This document shows, piece by piece, positions 1 through 8,404 of a stretch of 64,000 nt of DNA; positions within the stretch are counted from its first letter, which is position 1, and each line of letters begins with the position of its first letter. The position numbers and the translations under genes were made by a program. Origin of the DNA: Corynebacterium tuberculostearicum SK141 (GTDB taxonomy: Bacteria > Actinomycetota > Actinomycetes > Mycobacteriales > Mycobacteriaceae); contig NZ_ACVP01000008.1 of the NCBI RefSeq assembly GCF_000175635.1, forward strand, positions 22,537 through 86,536, given 5' to 3'. The notes under the pieces were generated by a model that was not told the DNA's origin, ran no database searches, and saw only the letters and a program-made list of their open reading frames with translations.

Positions 1-635
1 ACTGGGGCGGATTCTGCCTCGGCAGCTTCCTCTTCCACCTCGGCGTCGTCGAAGGAATCTTCTTCCCCACCGCGTGCGGCTACGGCGCGCTCGGCTAGAT
101 AGCGGTCGGCCGCGGTATCGACAGCGGTATCTCCCTGCCCTGCCTGCTGCGGCGGCAGGCTGTGGTCCACGTCCGGTTCGATGGCGTTGTCCCCCAGTTC
201 TGGGACCGCAATATTTTCCTGGTTGTACTGCGGAGCGAGCCGCTTGGTACCGATAACGTGGCGGTTCAGATCCAGGCCCACGTACTGCGCTTTAATGAAT
301 GTGCGGAAGTGATCGGTGCCCTGGTCATCGCGCCATTGTTCTGTAACTAAGGAGCCCACGATGACCAGCGGCATGCCTTTAGCCAGGGATTTGCGCACAT
401 TGATGGCGAATTGATTCCACATTTCGACGTCGATGTAGAGGTGGTCCACGTCGCGCCACTGCGGGGCCTTGGGGTTGTTGCCTTCCGGATCATTGGCGCC
501 GGCATCGACCTGACGGTCCGGAATTCGGCGGGAAGAAGCGACGCGCAGCTTAGCCTTATAGGCCCCAGTTGAGGTCTTGGTCAGGATGGGATCGCGAGTA
601 AGGCGACCGGTCAAAGTAATTGGGTATTGGGACAT
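1..635 (-). CDS. ssb: single-stranded DNA-binding protein, partial (3' end outside window)
   Basis: Reading leftwards from the ATG at 635, about 211 residues are visible and the frame runs off the window edge. The N-terminus (MSQYPITLTGRLTRDP) and the run VRKSLAKGMPLVIVGSL are typical of the OB fold of bacterial SSB, which coats single-stranded DNA in replication and repair. Residues past about 130 become a flexible tail rich in Gln, Ala and then Glu/Asp, as in SSB tails; the protein-binding tip would lie outside the window. An AAAGGAT ribosome binding site is upstream. No rpsF precedes it, unlike the usual rpsF-ssb-rplI operon, so it may be a second SSB paralogue. Family call is firm; paralogue status is inferred. 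Confidence 0.85.
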   Translation of the reverse strand, partial: MSQYPITLTGRLTRDPILTKTSTGAYKAKLRVASSRRIPDRQVDAGANDPEGNNPKAPQWRDVDHLYIDVEMWNQFAINVRKSLAKGMPLVIVGSLVTEQWRDDQGTDHFRTFIKAQYVGLDLNRHVIGTKRLAPQYNQENIAVPELGDNAIEPDVDHSLPPQQAGQGDTAVDTAADRYLAERAVAARGGEEDSFDDAEVEEEAAEAESAP

Positions 636-747
636 GGTGCTAGAAAATCCTTTGCTGGATAGTTGGATAGGCGAGTTCGGTTTTCCTCGCTCGCTTCCAC
701 ATCCTGATGCCGGCGCGCAAGCCGCACCATGCCGGCAGCCCCTACCC

Positions 748-756
748 TGTGAATAA
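748..756 (-). promoter_or_regulatory. DnaA-box-like 9-mer
   Basis: The minus strand reads TTATTCACA, matching the DnaA box consensus TTWTNCACA. It lies in the ssb-copD gap, 50 bp from a second, perfect box in opposite orientation. Confidence 0.4.
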
Positions 757-806
757 CTTGTTGTACCCGTCAACAAAACTCGGGTTTGGGGGCGATTTCG
801 GGCCGG

Positions 807-815
807 TTATCCACA
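807..815 (+). promoter_or_regulatory. DnaA box TTATCCACA
   Basis: Perfect match to the consensus 9-mer, just outside the 3' end of copD in the gap between ssb and copD. Confidence 0.5.
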
Positions 816-817
816 GG

Positions 818-2860
818 CTAGCGCCCGCGGAAGCTCGATTCATCGCCGTGGCCCATATCCTGGAGCATCGCGTTATAGCGTTCCAATTCGGCATCATCGT
901 CCGCATCCGCCTGCATATCGTGGCGGCGAGCCGTAGCGCGATCATCGCTGAGCCAATCCAGGAAGAGCTTGCCAAAGACGATAACCAGTGGGAACTGACC
1001 AAAGCCCCACGCGATGCCGCCGCCCACACGTTGGTCTTGGAGCAGATCCTGATCCCAGGGCAGCTCCAAATACTGGTAGAAGTCTGCACCCAACACGCTT
1101 TGCAGCTGCATCAGGTACACACCGGCAAAGAGGTGGAAAGGCATGGAAAGGAACAGCACGGCCAACCGGAACGGGGTGGAGTGGCGCTTGGGAAGTGGAT
1201 CCGGCCCGATGATTTCCCAGAAATAGAAGCAGCCGGAGATGATGAACGTGAAGTTCATAATGAGGTGACCTGCATGTTCCGAGATAGCGAATTGATACAG
1301 ACTCGGGAACAAGTACAGCACATAGAGGAAAAATAGGTACTGCACGAGGTTGACAAACGGATTGGTAATAAACGCGACGATCTTGGACTGAGTGGCCGCC
1401 AGAGCATAGTCGTGCAGGCTGGGCTTCCCCTTCGGTCCTGCCTCAAAGGCCTCCATGAGCAGGGTCAGTGGCGCTCCCAAGACGAGCAGGAGCGGGACCG
1501 CCATCGACAAAATCATGTGCACCAACATGTGCATGGAGTACATCGCCGGCATGTACAGGCCTAGGCCGGTAGACATCACAAGGGTCAGGCCCAGCGCACC
1601 GCACATAAACCATGCGGTGCGCCCCTTGCTCCAGGTCAGGCCGCGCTTGTGTACGCGGTAAACGCAGTAGCCATAGGCCGCAGCCAACAGCAGGCCAATG
1701 GTGCCAAACATGATGTCAAAGCGGAACATGGTCCACACGTTGAGCACCGTGGGCTTTTCAAACAGCTCATAGCCCATGAGAATCTGCATCGAGTTGAGGT
1801 TGGGATCGCGCGGCGCCGGGGGCACAGTGCGGCCCAGCGTGATGGCTACGCCAATGGTGGCGGCCATGACCGCTACTTCCACGATGGCAATACGAATAAA
1901 AAGGCGCGGGTTCTTGCCCAGCTGCGGGATGGTGAGCTCGCGATGAGCGAGGCCGAAAATGCCCAGCAAAATCGTAAACACGAACTTGGTAATCAGAATG
2001 ATTCCGTACGCGGAATCCACCAGATCGGAGATATTCATGCGGATGAGCGTGTTAATCAAGCCCGAGACAGCAAGCACCACAATGGCCATAAAGGCGATGC
2101 CGGAGTAGCGCTTCACCGCAAAGGCGAGGTTAGGGCCGAGGCGCCGACCATGGGCGATAAGCGCCATAAGCCCGCCTACCCAAAGCATGACGAAGACCAA
2201 GTGCCACAGGAGCGAATTGGTGCCGTAATCATGGTCGCCGCCTGCCGCGGAATGGCCTTCCATGCCAATGGGCACGACCTGCATTATGGACAAGAAAAGC
2301 AGAACTGGCTGCATAGACCAGCCACGGCCCACGAGCCCGAGAATGCCCACTACCAGGGCAATGACCACAGAGATTGCCCACACAATGGTGGTGGAAATTT
2401 CCGTCAGAGCCATCTTCATAATGGAAGGATTGAATACCTGAGAAAAGGGCGCGCCGGTAAGGTCGGACATAATGAGCGGGATTTCCACGAGCCCCACGGC
2501 CGCCATGCCAAAGGAAGCCCACGTACCGGTGCGGGCGGCGATGTGGCCGTCGACGGACAAGGGGGCATCGATAAGCGCGGCATTGTCCCCGCGCGGAGCG
2601 ATGAGGAACGACGAGGCTAAGAATGAGCCCACGGACAAAGCCATGAGAATCCACGCCACACCTCGAAAGAGCGGCAGGCCAAAGGTGGTTATGCGGCCGG
2701 GGTCCGGAATGCCCAGCGCCGCCAGGGAATCAGCCAGGAGGAACAGGGAAATAAAACCGGCAAGCAGGCCGGCAATAAGCATCGCTGCGATATAAATTCC
2801 CCAGGAAGAGCGGGGCTTCTTACCCGCCGCATTCACACTATTAACCTGCTCATTTGCCAT
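818..2860 (-). CDS. CopD / CtaG fusion: copper-resistance and cytochrome c oxidase assembly membrane protein
   Basis: Polytopic membrane protein of 680 aa. Residues about 20-330 form a multi-helix half resembling CopD, a copper uptake/resistance protein. Residues about 370-640 form a second multi-helix half resembling the CtaG (caa3 type) family, with histidines and methionines in a helix (MHMLVHMILSMAVPLLL) that could bind copper. This fusion is common in actinobacteria, where it is thought to deliver copper to the cytochrome oxidase. I placed the start at 2860 rather than at the ATG at 2869, because TACAAT lies 7 nt upstream, as expected of a leaderless transcript. The C-terminal tail is acidic. 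It diverges from the LysR gene. Confidence 0.85.
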   Translation of the reverse strand: MANEQVNSVNAAGKKPRSSWGIYIAAMLIAGLLAGFISLFLLADSLAALGIPDPGRITTFGLPLFRGVAWILMALSVGSFLASSFLIAPRGDNAALIDAPLSVDGHIAARTGTWASFGMAAVGLVEIPLIMSDLTGAPFSQVFNPSIMKMALTEISTTIVWAISVVIALVVGILGLVGRGWSMQPVLLFLSIMQVVPIGMEGHSAAGGDHDYGTNSLLWHLVFVMLWVGGLMALIAHGRRLGPNLAFAVKRYSGIAFMAIVVLAVSGLINTLIRMNISDLVDSAYGIILITKFVFTILLGIFGLAHRELTIPQLGKNPRLFIRIAIVEVAVMAATIGVAITLGRTVPPAPRDPNLNSMQILMGYELFEKPTVLNVWTMFRFDIMFGTIGLLLAAAYGYCVYRVHKRGLTWSKGRTAWFMCGALGLTLVMSTGLGLYMPAMYSMHMLVHMILSMAVPLLLVLGAPLTLLMEAFEAGPKGKPSLHDYALAATQSKIVAFITNPFVNLVQYLFFLYVLYLFPSLYQFAISEHAGHLIMNFTFIISGCFYFWEIIGPDPLPKRHSTPFRLAVLFLSMPFHLFAGVYLMQLQSVLGADFYQYLELPWDQDLLQDQRVGGGIAWGFGQFPLVIVFGKLFLDWLSDDRATARRHDMQADADDDAELERYNAMLQDMGHGDESSFRGR

Positions 2861-2867
2861 AGTGCGC

Positions 2868-2873
2868 ATTGTA
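2868..2873 (-). promoter_or_regulatory. -10 element TACAAT of copD (leaderless)
   Basis: TACAAT is followed by 7 nt and then ATG at 2860, so transcription would begin at the start codon. Confidence 0.5.
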
Positions 2874-2899
2874 TAGCGCCACCTAGTTTCTCACCTAAC

Positions 2900-2922
2900 A
2901 CACATTTTGTCTTTACATGTGT
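2900..2922. promoter_or_regulatory. candidate LysR operator, ACACAT-N11-ATGTGT
   Basis: Two 6-bp inverted arms are separated by 11 bp, the geometry of LysR-type sites (T-N11-A). The dyad sits in the 57-66 bp gap between divergent copD and the LysR gene and would cover both promoters. Confidence 0.45.
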
Positions 2923-2926
2923 CATT

Positions 2927-3853
2927 ATGGAGCTTATGGACACCCGTCAACTTCTTTATTTTCGCGCCGTTGTAGACAATGGCTCCTTCACGCACGCTGC
3001 CGAATCCCTCGATATGACCCAGCCATCTCTGAGCCTTTCCATCCGGAAGCTAGAAAAGGAGCTCAACGCCCAGCTGCTCTCGCGCGGTCGCTCCGGTGTC
3101 TCCACCACTGAGGCTGGCGATTATGTCTACGAAACGGCCGTTAAGGTTGATGCCCTGCTGAGCGAAACCCAGCGCCATATCAGCGAAATCACCGGCGACA
3201 AGGCCAGCACCGTATCCCTCGCCTCCGGCGCCATCTTGAACTGGGAATTTACCCCTGCCGCCCTGGCTGAGCTCAAGCGGATTTACCCCACCGCCAATAT
3301 CTCGTTGGATGACGCCGAGCCGGCCACCGCTATCAAGCACCTGCTGGATGGCCAGGTGGACCTAGCGCTCTTGCCGACGTCCGATCCGAAGGCCTTCATT
3401 CGCCGCTACTCCCCCGAGCTCACCGTCCACCAGGTGGCCACGTTCGATTATTCCGTCGCCCTTCCCCAGCGCCTCGCCGAGTTGGAATCCCCCGTCTCCC
3501 TCGCCGAGCTAAAGAAGGAAACTTGGCTTGTCCCACCGCGCAGCCGCGAACTTCCCGAACTGGCCGAGTTCTATCACGACCTCTGGAATAGCCGCCCGGG
3601 CCTCAAGCCGGAAAAGACCCAGGAGGTCGCCAGCCTCAATAGCGCAATTCCCATGGTCTCCAGCGGACTGGGTGTTAGCATCGTGCCCAATTGCGCACCT
3701 ACTGTGCAGCCGCACGGCATTATCACTCGCCCCATTGCTGATGACCTGCCGCGCTACTACGCCATCGTGGCCTACCGCACGGATCGCGAGCTGACCGCAG
3801 CCGCCCAAGACTTGGTGGACATCCTGCGCACGCCGCAGCGCACCCTGGCTTAG
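2927..3853 (+). CDS. LysR-family transcriptional regulator
   Basis: 308 aa, the usual LysR length. The first 65 residues are the winged helix-turn-helix (MDTRQLLYFRAVVDNGSFTHAAESLDMTQPS... in the family pattern), and residues about 90-300 form the periplasmic-binding-like effector domain. The ATG at 2936 (MDTRQ) is an equally good start. It is divergent from copD with a T-N11-A dyad between them, so autoregulation and control of copD are plausible. The effector is unknown. Confidence 0.85.
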   Translation: MELMDTRQLLYFRAVVDNGSFTHAAESLDMTQPSLSLSIRKLEKELNAQLLSRGRSGVSTTEAGDYVYETAVKVDALLSETQRHISEITGDKASTVSLASGAILNWEFTPAALAELKRIYPTANISLDDAEPATAIKHLLDGQVDLALLPTSDPKAFIRRYSPELTVHQVATFDYSVALPQRLAELESPVSLAELKKETWLVPPRSRELPELAEFYHDLWNSRPGLKPEKTQEVASLNSAIPMVSSGLGVSIVPNCAPTVQPHGIITRPIADDLPRYYAIVAYRTDRELTAAAQDLVDILRTPQRTLA

Positions 3854-3892
3854 GTTTCCCCGCCCTCGTGGGCTACTATGAGTGCGTTGTAA

Positions 3893-3966
3893 GCCCCCAT
3901 AGCTCAGTGGATTAGAGCAGTGGGTTTCTACCCCATGTGTCGCGGGTTCGAATCCTGCTGGGGGCA
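3893..3966 (+). tRNA. tRNA-Arg (UCU)
   Basis: Complete cloverleaf. Acceptor GCCCCCA pairs with TGGGGGC. The anticodon stem GTGGG/CCCAT closes the loop TTTCTAC with anticodon TCT. The T-arm is GCGGG-TTCGAAT-CCTGC. It decodes AGA. Confidence 0.93.
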
Positions 3967-3973
3967 CCGTGCG

Positions 3974-4018
3974 AAAGCCTTGAGGCGCCGAGTTTCTCGC
4001 CGCTTCAAGGCTTTTTGT
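3974..4018 (+). terminator. intrinsic terminator after tRNA-Arg
   Basis: Perfect 10-bp stem AAAGCCTTGA/TCAAGGCTTT, with an inner GGCG/CGCC, ending in a T-rich run (TTTTTG). Confidence 0.8.
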
Positions 4019-4061
4019 TTACGCTAGGACTCACCATGCCCCACCCAGGAAAGGCTTAACC

Positions 4062-4862
4062 ATGTCACTTCCCGCTCCTTCCCGCACGTCCTATGCCCTC
4101 GTTACGGGCGCCAGCCAAGGCATTGGCAAGGCCATGGCGCAGGATTTCGCAGCCTTGGGCTATAACGTCATCCTTGTGGCACGACGCCGCGAGGTCTTGG
4201 AGTCCATCGCCGCCGAGCTCGAGCAGCGCCATAATATCGAGGCCATTGCCCTGCCGGCGGACCTAGCGGTAGCTGACGACGTCGCCCGCGTGGCCGAGAC
4301 CATCGCCACCCGCGAGGTGTCTATTTTGGTCAATTCCGCCGGCATCGCCAGCTTCGGCCCCTTCATGGACCAAGACTGGTCGTACGAGACGACGCAGTTC
4401 GAGCTCAACGGAACTGCCGTCCACCACCTCACGCGAGCCGCCTTGGAGCAAATGCTGCCTCGCCGCAGCGGCGCTATCTGTAATGTCGGCTCTGCCGCGG
4501 GCAATATCCCCATCCCTAATAACGCCACCTACGTTTTCACCAAGGCGGGCGTCAATGCGTTTACGGAGGCCCTGCACTACGAGCTGAAGGGCTCCGGCGT
4601 CTCGTGCACCCTGCTCGCCCCCGGCCCCGTGCGCGAGGCCACCATCGCAGAGGAAGACCAGTCGATCGTGGACAAGGTGGTACCGGACTTTTTGTGGACC
4701 ACCTACGAGTCGTGCTCCCAAGAAACCATCGAGGCCATGCGCCGCAATCAGCGCCGCGTGGTGCCCGGCCCGCTATCTAAGGCGATGAATACCCTCAGCC
4801 AGGTGCTGCCCACCCCGGTGATTGCACCGCTGGTAGGCAGCTTCTACGCCAAGATGGGCTAG
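4062..4862 (+). CDS. short-chain dehydrogenase/reductase (SDR)
   Basis: 266 aa classical SDR. The NAD(P)-binding motif TGASQGIG is near residue 14. The catalytic Tyr/Lys pair is in TYVFTKAG (Y-x-x-x-K) near residue 160, preceded by the serine region NVGSAAG. Arg residues after strand 2 (VARRREVL) suggest NADP(H). The substrate is unknown. SD AGGAAAGG precedes the ATG. Its stop codon overlaps that of the convergent symporter gene in one CTAG. Confidence 0.87.
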   Translation: MSLPAPSRTSYALVTGASQGIGKAMAQDFAALGYNVILVARRREVLESIAAELEQRHNIEAIALPADLAVADDVARVAETIATREVSILVNSAGIASFGPFMDQDWSYETTQFELNGTAVHHLTRAALEQMLPRRSGAICNVGSAAGNIPIPNNATYVFTKAGVNAFTEALHYELKGSGVSCTLLAPGPVREATIAEEDQSIVDKVVPDFLWTTYESCSQETIEAMRRNQRRVVPGPLSKAMNTLSQVLPTPVIAPLVGSFYAKMG

Positions 4863-6406
4863 GCCCCGGCGCCTTCTAAGTCCTTGTCTTTGTCTTTGAG
4901 CACGCTGCCCTCGCCGCGTGCTCGTTTGCGCTCCACCCAGAAGTCCGCATTCTTAATGCCCAAAGCTTCTGGGTCGAACTGCGGATCCTTGCCGGCCTTC
5001 TTTTGCTTTTCGTAGTCCTTGAGCGCCTTGATGGCGGGAACCTGCAGGAAGAGGATGGCGATGATATTGAGCCATGCCGTCGTGCCGACGCCAATATCGC
5101 CCAGCGCCCACGCCGCACCCGGAGTGGTGGTGGCGCCGACAACGACGGAAACAATAATCAGCGCGCGCAGCACCCAGATCAGGCCACGGCGGGCCGTGCG
5201 GGAGCGGACCCAACGGTTGAAGTAGGTCAGGTTAACTTCAGACATGTAGTAGTACGCCAGGACTGTCGTAAAGGCGAAGAAGGCAATGGAGACGGCAATG
5301 AAGGTTGGGCCCCAACCGGCAAAGACGCTATCGAGGCCGGACTGCACGTAGCCAGGGCCAACCTCGACGCCATCAGGAAGCGAGCCGTTGTAGACCACTT
5401 CGCCGTCCTCGGAGCTGCCGCGGAAGACGGTGTACATATCCGTAGAAATAATCATGAACGCGGTAGCCGAGCAGACAAAAAGCGTATCAACGTACACCGC
5501 GAAGGACTGCACAAAGCCCTGCTTAGCGGGGTGGGAAACCTCGGCGGCCGCAGCGGACTGCGGGCCGGTACCCTGGCCGGCCTCGTTGGAGTAGATGCCG
5601 CGCTTAACACCCCACATGATGGCCGCGCCCAGCATGCCGGAGAATCCGGCTTCCATATTGAATGCGGACCTGAAGATGAGCCCGAAGACCTCCGGAATCT
5701 GCGAGAAATTAATGCACATGACCACCACGGAAATCACAATATAAATGAGCGCCATGAATGGCACGACAATGGTGGCGAAGGTCGCAATACGCTTGACGCC
5801 ACCAATAATGATGATGGCCAGAATGCCCGCCAAGACGACGGCTGCCCAGGTGGAGTTGATGCCCCAGGCGGTATCGGCCGCGGCGGCCACCGCGTTGGCC
5901 TGGATTGCCGGCAGGAAGTAGCTGGTAGCCAAGATCATGGCGACGGCAAACACGATGCCGTAGACCACCATGAAAGGCGCCGCCTTAGTGTGCTTGTAGG
6001 CCTTTTCGATGTAATAGGCGGGCCCGCCGCGGTACTCACCGGTGTCCTGGTCCTTCTCCTTGTAAATCTGCGCCAACGTACTTTCGATGAACGAGGTGGA
6101 CGAGCCCAACAGCGCCACTGCCCACATCCAGAACACGGCACCAGGCCCACCGAAGGCGATGGCTGTGGCCACGCCGGCGATATTGCCCACGCCCACGCGG
6201 CCGGAGAGCGAAACCATCAAGGATTGGAAGGAAGAAACGCCATCTGCGGACTTTTCTCCGTTAACGATCTGCTTGAGCATGTCCGGGATGCAGCGCACCT
6301 GCAGGCCGCGTGTCACCACGGTGAAATAAATACCCGCGCCGAGGCATAAAAACACCAAGACGGGGGACCAAATTACGGTATTGAGGGCATCGAGGAAGTT
6401 TGCCAT
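4859..6406 (-). CDS. alanine/glycine:cation symporter family (AGCS) transporter
   Basis: 515 aa with about 11 membrane helices. It carries the family pattern GRVGVGNIAGVATAIAFGGPGA near residue 80 and NEAGQGTGPQSAAAAE near residue 280. AGCS proteins take up alanine, glycine or other small amino acids with sodium. I chose the ATG at 6406 because SD AGGAGAG lies just upstream; the longer frame to 6499 would add a non-conserved extension. The C-terminus is a charged cytoplasmic tail. A second AGCS gene lies at 56847. Confidence 0.88.
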   Translation of the reverse strand: MANFLDALNTVIWSPVLVFLCLGAGIYFTVVTRGLQVRCIPDMLKQIVNGEKSADGVSSFQSLMVSLSGRVGVGNIAGVATAIAFGGPGAVFWMWAVALLGSSTSFIESTLAQIYKEKDQDTGEYRGGPAYYIEKAYKHTKAAPFMVVYGIVFAVAMILATSYFLPAIQANAVAAAADTAWGINSTWAAVVLAGILAIIIIGGVKRIATFATIVVPFMALIYIVISVVVMCINFSQIPEVFGLIFRSAFNMEAGFSGMLGAAIMWGVKRGIYSNEAGQGTGPQSAAAAEVSHPAKQGFVQSFAVYVDTLFVCSATAFMIISTDMYTVFRGSSEDGEVVYNGSLPDGVEVGPGYVQSGLDSVFAGWGPTFIAVSIAFFAFTTVLAYYYMSEVNLTYFNRWVRSRTARRGLIWVLRALIIVSVVVGATTTPGAAWALGDIGVGTTAWLNIIAILFLQVPAIKALKDYEKQKKAGKDPQFDPEALGIKNADFWVERKRARGEGSVLKDKDKDLEGAGA

Positions 6407-6613
6407 CTGGTCTCTCCTAAGTCTGTCGCACCTCCCGAATGAAGAGCGATTAACCAGAGTATGCCCTAACTCACATCCTAGAGTGAGGCAAATCACCAAT
6501 TAATTTTATGCAGTATGGCGCCACACTTACTGAAAGCTGGCGTTGTCCAGTAGTAATCGCCCCTCCAGGGCAGCCCGTCTCGTACCCCATACAGGGGTAA
6601 AGGCACGCGGGCG

Positions 6614-6619
6614 TAGAAT
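6614..6619 (+). promoter_or_regulatory. -10 element TAGAAT of orn (leaderless)
   Basis: TAGAAT is followed by 7 nt and then ATG at 6627. This placement decides against the upstream ATG at 6618. Confidence 0.55.
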
Positions 6620-6626
6620 GGGCCGC

Positions 6627-7265
6627 ATGCCACATTCCGAGATAGCCGCAAAACACGACCGCCTCGTCTGGATCGATTTGGAGATGACGGGCCTCGACCC
6701 CGAGCGCCACGTCATTGTTGAGGTCGCCGCCGTCATCACCGATGGCAACCTCAACATCCTGGGCGAAGGCATCGACCTCGTCGTCCACGCCACCGAGGAT
6801 GAGCTGGCACAGATGGATTCCTTTGTTACACAGATGCACGCTAAGTCCGGGCTGGATAAGGAAATCCGCGAGTCCACCACCTCCATCGGAGAGGCCGAGG
6901 ACGCCGTACTCGCGCTCATCAATGAGCATTGCGATCCCGAGCACCCCGCTCCCTTGGCCGGCAATTCCATCGCCACGGATCGCACCTTCATCCGCACTTA
7001 TATGCCGCGGCTCGATAGCGCCCTGCACTACCGCATGATCGACGTCTCCACCATCAAGGAGCTTGCCCGCCGGTGGCACCCGCGCGCTTACTTCAACCAG
7101 CCCGATAAGGGCATGGCCCACCGCGCACTGCAGGACATCATCGAATCCATCCGCGAGTTGGACTTCTACCGCCGCAGCGTCTTCCGCACCGACGAAGGCC
7201 CCACCTCCCCCGAGGCGGAGGAAATCAAGGCTGAAACCACCGCAGATTACCAGGCGTTTTTGTAA
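6627..7265 (+). CDS. orn: oligoribonuclease
   Basis: 212 aa DEDDh 3'-5' exoribonuclease that degrades 2-5-nt RNAs (and pGpG) to mononucleotides; essential in many bacteria. The first exonuclease motif is [14 protein letters not shown] (Asp/Glu), with [15 protein letters not shown] following. The final motif is in [18 protein letters not shown] with catalytic His and Asp. Length fits actinobacterial Orn. The start is set by the leaderless promoter. The gene is followed by tRNA-His. Confidence 0.95.
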   Translation: MPHSEIAAKHDRLVWIDLEMTGLDPERHVIVEVAAVITDGNLNILGEGIDLVVHATEDELAQMDSFVTQMHAKSGLDKEIRESTTSIGEAEDAVLALINEHCDPEHPAPLAGNSIATDRTFIRTYMPRLDSALHYRMIDVSTIKELARRWHPRAYFNQPDKGMAHRALQDIIESIRELDFYRRSVFRTDEGPTSPEAEEIKAETTADYQAFL

Positions 7266-7313
7266 TTTAGGCGGCGTGAGTTAACCTATATCTCGTTGCT
7301 TTCACGCAGCGAT

Positions 7314-7390
7314 GGTGGCTGTAGTTCAGCTGGTAGAGCACCAGGTTGTGATCCTGGGTGTCGCGGGTTCGAGTCCCGTCAGCCACCCCA
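7314..7390 (+). tRNA. tRNA-His (GUG)
   Basis: Acceptor GTGGCTG/CAGCCAC has an extra 5' G (7314) opposite C73, a hallmark of tRNA-His. The anticodon loop TTGTGAT is closed by CCAGG/CCTGG, giving anticodon GTG. The 3' CCA is encoded. Confidence 0.95.
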
Positions 7391-7393
7391 AGT

Positions 7394-7420
7394 GCCCGAG
7401 CCTTGCGCTCGGGCTTTTTC
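7394..7420 (+). terminator. intrinsic terminator after tRNA-His
   Basis: GCCCGAG/CTCGGGC stem with a 7-nt loop followed by TTTTT. It ends where the convergent LLM oxidoreductase gene ends. Confidence 0.85.
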
Positions 7421-8357
7421 AGTTTTCGGCCTGCAGGCTCGCCAGCAGCTCCTCCGAGCGGGCCCGACCGGCCACATCTGGCATGTCTCCGGTCACCACA
7501 AACTCGCTCACGCCCAGCCGCTTGCCGACGCCCCTTAGCTCCTCCCCCACTTCCTTCACCGTTCCCCACACGTCATGGGCCAGCGTCTCCCCAATGCGCC
7601 GGCGCTGCTGCCCCGTGAGCGCATCCATATCCAGCTCTCCTGCAGGCCGCAGGGCCCCGAACTCGCCGGTAGATTGCGCGAGCACCTTGGCATAGGCCTC
7701 CGGTAACAACAGGTCACGGGCGACCGCGGGCGTATCGGCAACGGCGATATTGAGCGAGGAGATGATAGGCGGGGCGTCGGCAAGCGCATGCTCCCGATAC
7801 ACCCGCGCGGCCGCCTCCTGCGTGGCCACCGGGCCGCCCAAAATGACGCCGAGCCCCATCTTGGCCGCAACCATGGCCGATCGAAAGCCCGCCAACACGT
7901 AGATCGGCGTGCCCGCATACTCCGGCCGCACCGTCACCGCCTCCTCGCCGCGCAGGTAGCGCAACAGCGTTGCCAGCTCCGCCTCAAAGCGCTGCTTCGC
8001 CACCGCCGGGTCGCCCTGGCGCAGCGCCCGCCGCACCGGGCCGGTAAAGCCGACGGAGGAGCCAATCCCAATATCGATGCGCCCGGGATACAACGCCTCG
8101 AGGAGGTTTATCTGCTCCGCCACCAGAAACGGCGGGTGATTTAACAGCATGATGCCGGCCGTGCCTACCCGAATGCGCTGCGTGCGCGCCGCCACGTGGG
8201 CCGCCAACATCCCCGGCTGCCCCGCCGGAATGCCTGGCACGCCGTGGTGCTCGGCCACCAGAAATCGCCGGAAACCAAGCCGCTCCACGTGCCGCGCGTG
8301 CTCAGCTACCTGGTCCAACGGCCCGGCCGCCCCGCGGTCTAAAACAGAAAAGCGCAT
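7419..8357 (-). CDS. luciferase-like (LLM class) flavin-dependent oxidoreductase
   Basis: 312 aa TIM-barrel protein of the bacterial luciferase superfamily. Features include the N-terminal strand MRFSVLDRG, the FLVAEHHGVPGI segment, IRVGTAGIMLLNHPPFLVAEQ and DIGIGSS. The family consists of FMN/F420-dependent monooxygenases or reductases; the substrate is unknown. I prefer the ATG at 8357 over the one at 8375, because TACAGT lies 7 nt upstream. The 5' end overlaps a terminator hairpin that belongs to the L,D-transpeptidase gene upstream. Confidence 0.85.
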   Translation of the reverse strand: MRFSVLDRGAAGPLDQVAEHARHVERLGFRRFLVAEHHGVPGIPAGQPGMLAAHVAARTQRIRVGTAGIMLLNHPPFLVAEQINLLEALYPGRIDIGIGSSVGFTGPVRRALRQGDPAVAKQRFEAELATLLRYLRGEEAVTVRPEYAGTPIYVLAGFRSAMVAAKMGLGVILGGPVATQEAAARVYREHALADAPPIISSLNIAVADTPAVARDLLLPEAYAKVLAQSTGEFGALRPAGELDMDALTGQQRRRIGETLAHDVWGTVKEVGEELRGVGKRLGVSEFVVTGDMPDVAGRARSEELLASLQAEN

Positions 8358-8380
8358 GGCCACCACTGTAGCCATGCGCT
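8341..8380 (-). terminator. intrinsic terminator of the L,D-transpeptidase gene, overlapping the next start
   Basis: On the minus strand a perfect 10-bp stem AGCGCATGGC/GCCATGCGCT with a 10-nt loop is followed by TTTCTGTTTT. The 3' arm contains the ATG at 8357 of the LLM gene and the loop contains its TACAGT element. Confidence 0.65.
8365..8370 (-). promoter_or_regulatory. -10 element TACAGT of the LLM gene (leaderless)
   Basis: TACAGT is followed by 7 nt and then ATG at 8357. It lies in the loop of the terminator hairpin. Confidence 0.45.
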
Positions 8381-8404
8381 TATCGCCTGCGCCGCTCTTG
8401 GGCG

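Noticed and set aside
5003..6349. Long plus-strand open frame opposite the AGCS symporter
   Set aside because: Arg/Gly/His-rich product of a frame opposite a clearly coding gene; no domain and no ribosome binding site. Similar frames at 1649-2620, 8582-9571, 30621-32090 and 55109-56530 were dropped for the same reason.
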